17,274 bases of DNA from positions 1 to 17,274 of the forward strand of contig JAZTVX010000079.1 of the NCBI GenBank assembly GCA_045635565.1, in the 5' to 3' direction. Of this stretch, positions 15,884-17,274 are shown one piece after another. The position numbers and the translations under genes are program-made. The notes beneath the pieces were generated by a model. The model saw nothing but the letters and a program-made list of their open reading frames with translations, ran no database searches and had not been told where the DNA came from. This DNA comes from RGIG4140 sp045635565 (GTDB lineage: Bacteria; Pseudomonadota; Alphaproteobacteria; CAAHEQ01; UBA3637). The number at the start of each line of letters is the position of its first letter. Position 1 is the stretch's first letter.

Positions 15884-16432
15884 ATGACAACACCAACATT
15901 AAAAGGTTCAAAAACAGAAGCAAATTTGTGGGCTGCATTTGCCGGTGAATCACAAGCACGGAATAAATATACTTATTATGCTTCTAAAGCACGTAAAGAC
16001 GGTTATGTACAAATTGCTAAAATTTTTGAAGAAACAGCCGCCAATGAAAAAGAACATGCTGAAATTTGGTTTAAGTTATTACATGATGGTCAAATTCCGT
16101 CAACTGCTGAAAATTTGGCTGATGCTGCTGCCGGTGAAAATTATGAGTGGACAGATATGTATGCTGGTTTTGCTCAAACCGCTCGTGAAGAAGGGTTCAC
16201 CCGTATTGCCGGATTATTTGATTTAGTCGGCAAAATTGAAAAAGAACACGAAGAACGTTATCGTAAATTATTGCATAATGTTGAAAACGGATTGGTTTTC
16301 TCACGCGAAGGCGATACAATCTGGCAATGTTCTAACTGTGGTCATATCGTTATCGGCAAAAAAGCACCAGAAATTTGCCCTGTTTGTGACCATGCCAAAG
16401 CCTATTTCCAAATTAAAGCAGAAAACTACTAA
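15884..16432 (+). CDS. rbr: Rubrerythrin (peroxide-reducing diiron protein)
   Basis: A 182-residue cytoplasmic non-haem iron peroxidase that reduces H2O2 with electrons through its rubredoxin-like domain. The ferritin-like domain (about 8-135) shows the diiron Glu and His residues: E22 in FAGESQARNKY, E55-x-x-H58 in NEKEHAE, the AREEGF segment at 100-105 and E119-x-x-H122 in EKEHEERY. The C-terminal rubredoxin-like site has CSNC (149-152) and CPVC (165-168). I chose the ATG at 15884, which follows AAAAAAGGA and gives the usual rubrerythrin N-terminus. The frame stays open 29 codons upstream, but only inside perR. The gap to perR is 5 bases, so the two are co-transcribed and PerR very likely controls it. 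Confidence 0.95.
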   Translation: MTTPTLKGSKTEANLWAAFAGESQARNKYTYYASKARKDGYVQIAKIFEETAANEKEHAEIWFKLLHDGQIPSTAENLADAAAGENYEWTDMYAGFAQTAREEGFTRIAGLFDLVGKIEKEHEERYRKLLHNVENGLVFSREGDTIWQCSNCGHIVIGKKAPEICPVCDHAKAYFQIKAENY

Positions 16433-16445
16433 AATACAACAAAAG

Positions 16446-16476
16446 AAAAACACCCTGTTTCAAACAGGGTGTTTTT
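16446..16476. terminator. Bidirectional terminator between rubrerythrin and the lipoprotein gene
   Basis: Arms 16446-16460 and 16462-16476 are perfectly complementary around ACACCCTGT/ACAGGGTGT, with A and T runs on both sides giving a U tract in each direction. It sits between two convergent genes. Confidence 0.92.
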
Positions 16477-16495
16477 TAATGGTTAACTAAAAACC

Positions 16496-16798
16496 TTATT
16501 GAACCGGTGCTGTTGCTTTCAAACCGGACAAGATTGTTGTTGCCAATTGAGTTGTTTGTTCATCAAGACCTAAACGTTCCATAGCCATTGATTTCAAACA
16601 ACTGCTTGCAATTGTTTTAGCCGTTGCCGTAACACCGTTCGTATATAACGACCCGTCTGTCAACGATTGCATAGCCTTTTCCGTTAAACACGGTTGCAAT
16701 TTTGTCATTGAACTGACATTAGCGACATCAGAACCTGTTGTAGCACAAGCCGATGTCAATAAGCATAAACTAACTGTTAATAAAATATGTTTTTTCAT
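16496..16798 (-). CDS. Small putative lipoprotein
   Basis: A 100-residue protein with a lipoprotein signal peptide (MKKHILLTVSLCLLTSAC). The lipobox LTSAC puts the lipidated Cys at position 18. The mature part of about 83 residues is polar with Ala, Ser, Thr and Leu, and has two further Cys residues (KLQPCLTEK and ASSCLKSMA) that could pair in the periplasm. It includes a DGSLYTNGVTATAKTIASSC stretch and a helical C-terminus. No family is recognised. The start has an AGAGGTGA ribosome binding site. It is a single gene convergent with rubrerythrin, whose terminator it shares. Confidence 0.8.
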   Translation of the reverse strand: MKKHILLTVSLCLLTSACATTGSDVANVSSMTKLQPCLTEKAMQSLTDGSLYTNGVTATAKTIASSCLKSMAMERLGLDEQTTQLATTILSGLKATAPVQ

Positions 16799-16818
16799 GT
16801 TTCACCTCTCACAGTGTA

Positions 16819-16847
16819 TAACTACTCTAATTTCACCTTTTTGTCAA
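16819..16847 (-). promoter_or_regulatory. Possible promoter of the lipoprotein gene
   Basis: TTGACA (complement of 16842-16847), 17 bases, TAGTTA (complement of 16819-16824) on the - strand, 20 bases before the ATG. The -35 is perfect and the -10 is poor. Confidence 0.4.
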
Positions 16848-17036
16848 TCTGATAAAAATATTTTTAAAGCTTTTTGCGGCATTGTCGATAGATTACGCCA
16901 TCGTTGACACTTCTCACAATGACCAAATATGAACGCTGATAACATAAAAACAAATAGTTTTTTTGTATTCAAAATAATGGCTTTGATATCAAAAAAACTT
17001 TCATTAAACGCCAAAACCTGTTTAAAAATAACGATT
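16844..17036 (-). other. Gap with an open frame ending in a 33-residue CxxC ORF; possible gene remnant
   Basis: No long gene is present. On the - strand one frame stays open from about 17036 to a TGA at 16844-16846. Its only ATG is at 16943-16945, giving 33 residues with GHCEKCQRWRNLS. There is no ribosome binding site and the stop overlaps the lipoprotein gene's -35. The tract is less A/T-rich than its surroundings around 16875-16940, which would fit the tail of a decayed gene. I recognise no family. Confidence 0.25.
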
Positions 17037-17093
17037 AAAAATCAATATATTCTCTTTAAAAAACGTGTCAAAAAAAGGTACGTTATTTTTCCC

Positions 17094-17122
17094 ATACTAT
17101 GATGCAAAATACCTCTTGTCAA
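17094..17122 (-). promoter_or_regulatory. Promoter inside the inverted-repeat element
   Basis: TTGACA (complement of 17117-17122), 17 bases, TAGTAT (complement of 17094-17099) on the - strand. Transcription would begin near 17087 and run through the left arm toward 16844. No good coding start lies downstream, so a small RNA or a remnant promoter is possible. Confidence 0.5.
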
Positions 17123-17186
17123 CCAAAAAATGTAATTATCTGATTTTTATATCTTTTTTACTTCACTAAAAGCCCTGTCCGTTCAT

Positions 17187-17233
17187 CAAAAAAAAGCGTC
17201 AAAAAAACGTACCTTTTTTTGACACGTTTTTTT
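17187..17233 (+). repeat. A/T-rich palindrome at the right arm of the element
   Basis: GTCAAAAAAA (17198-17205 plus flank) pairs with TTTTTTTGAC (17214-17223) around CGTACC, and A and T runs extend the stem outward to about 19 positions with a bulge. The left arm at 17061-17090 has a degraded version. Confidence 0.6.
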
Positions 17234-17268
17234 AAGAGAAGGTTTTGATTTTTTGAGATTATTTTGAC

Positions 17269-17274
17269 GGAGGT
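17269..17274 (+). promoter_or_regulatory. Ribosome binding site of a gene just outside the window
   Basis: GGAGGT at the very end of the window is a near-perfect Shine-Dalgarno sequence on the + strand. A start codon would be expected 5 to 9 bases beyond the edge. The inverted-repeat element would lie in its leader or promoter region. Confidence 0.5.

Larger units (their letters stand above)
17037..17253. repeat. 217-bp element with 48-bp inverted terminal repeats
   Basis: The left arm 17037-17084 and the inverted right arm 17206-17253 match at 44 of 48 positions by eye and share the core ACGTGTCAAAAAAAGGTACG. The 121-bp centre has no gene. The layout resembles a MITE or another small intergenic repeat element. 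I see no convincing target-site duplication. The same arms could also be paired protein-binding sites. Confidence 0.65.

Overview
The window is AT-rich bacterial DNA. Genes are separated by short gaps, with strong purine-rich ribosome binding sites, intrinsic terminators and several TTGACA-N17 promoters. The gene content (type IV secretion core genes, a QmcA-type SPFH protein with NfeD, DapF, SulP, PerR with rubrerythrin) suggests a Gram-negative, probably host- or gut-associated alphaproteobacterium. No rRNA or other firm marker is present, so the lineage is an inference. PerR with rubrerythrin points to low-oxygen life with peroxide defence.

Layout: (1) 2-229 is the 3' end of an unrecognised Cys- and Trp-containing protein on the + strand, closed by a clear terminator. 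(2) 610-10076, all on the - strand, holds three type IV secretion core genes in transcription order: a VirB9/DotH-like protein with a C-terminal SPOR domain, a giant 2177-residue VirB10/DotG-like protein with about 84 periplasmic repeats of 17 residues, and a VirB11-like ATPase. A hairpin separates the first two. A perfect 14-bp terminator and a separate promoter separate the giant gene from the ATPase gene. (3) 10326-12592 (-) is an SPFH region: a short truncated SPFH paralogue with its own upstream region, then a 60-residue SPFH-like miniprotein, a full QmcA-like protein and its NfeD partner. (4) dapF and a SulP-family anion transporter follow on the - strand, each with its own promoter. (5) 15430-16476 (+) is a perR-rubrerythrin operon with a palindrome between its promoter and ribosome binding site. 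(6) A small lipoprotein gene (-) converges on it and shares its terminator. (7) The right end has no long gene. It carries a 217-bp element bounded by 48-bp inverted repeats (44/48 identical) with an internal promoter, and ends on a GGAGGT ribosome binding site, so another + strand gene probably starts just outside.

The strongest candidate for something new is the secretion core. A DotH-like protein carries a peptidoglycan-binding SPOR domain, and a DotG-like protein about twice the usual length is threaded on a very long 17-residue repeat stalk behind an Ig-like domain. Together they suggest a type IVB-like envelope channel with an unusually long, peptidoglycan-anchored periplasmic section. 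The SPFH duplication and the inverted-repeat element are secondary points of interest.
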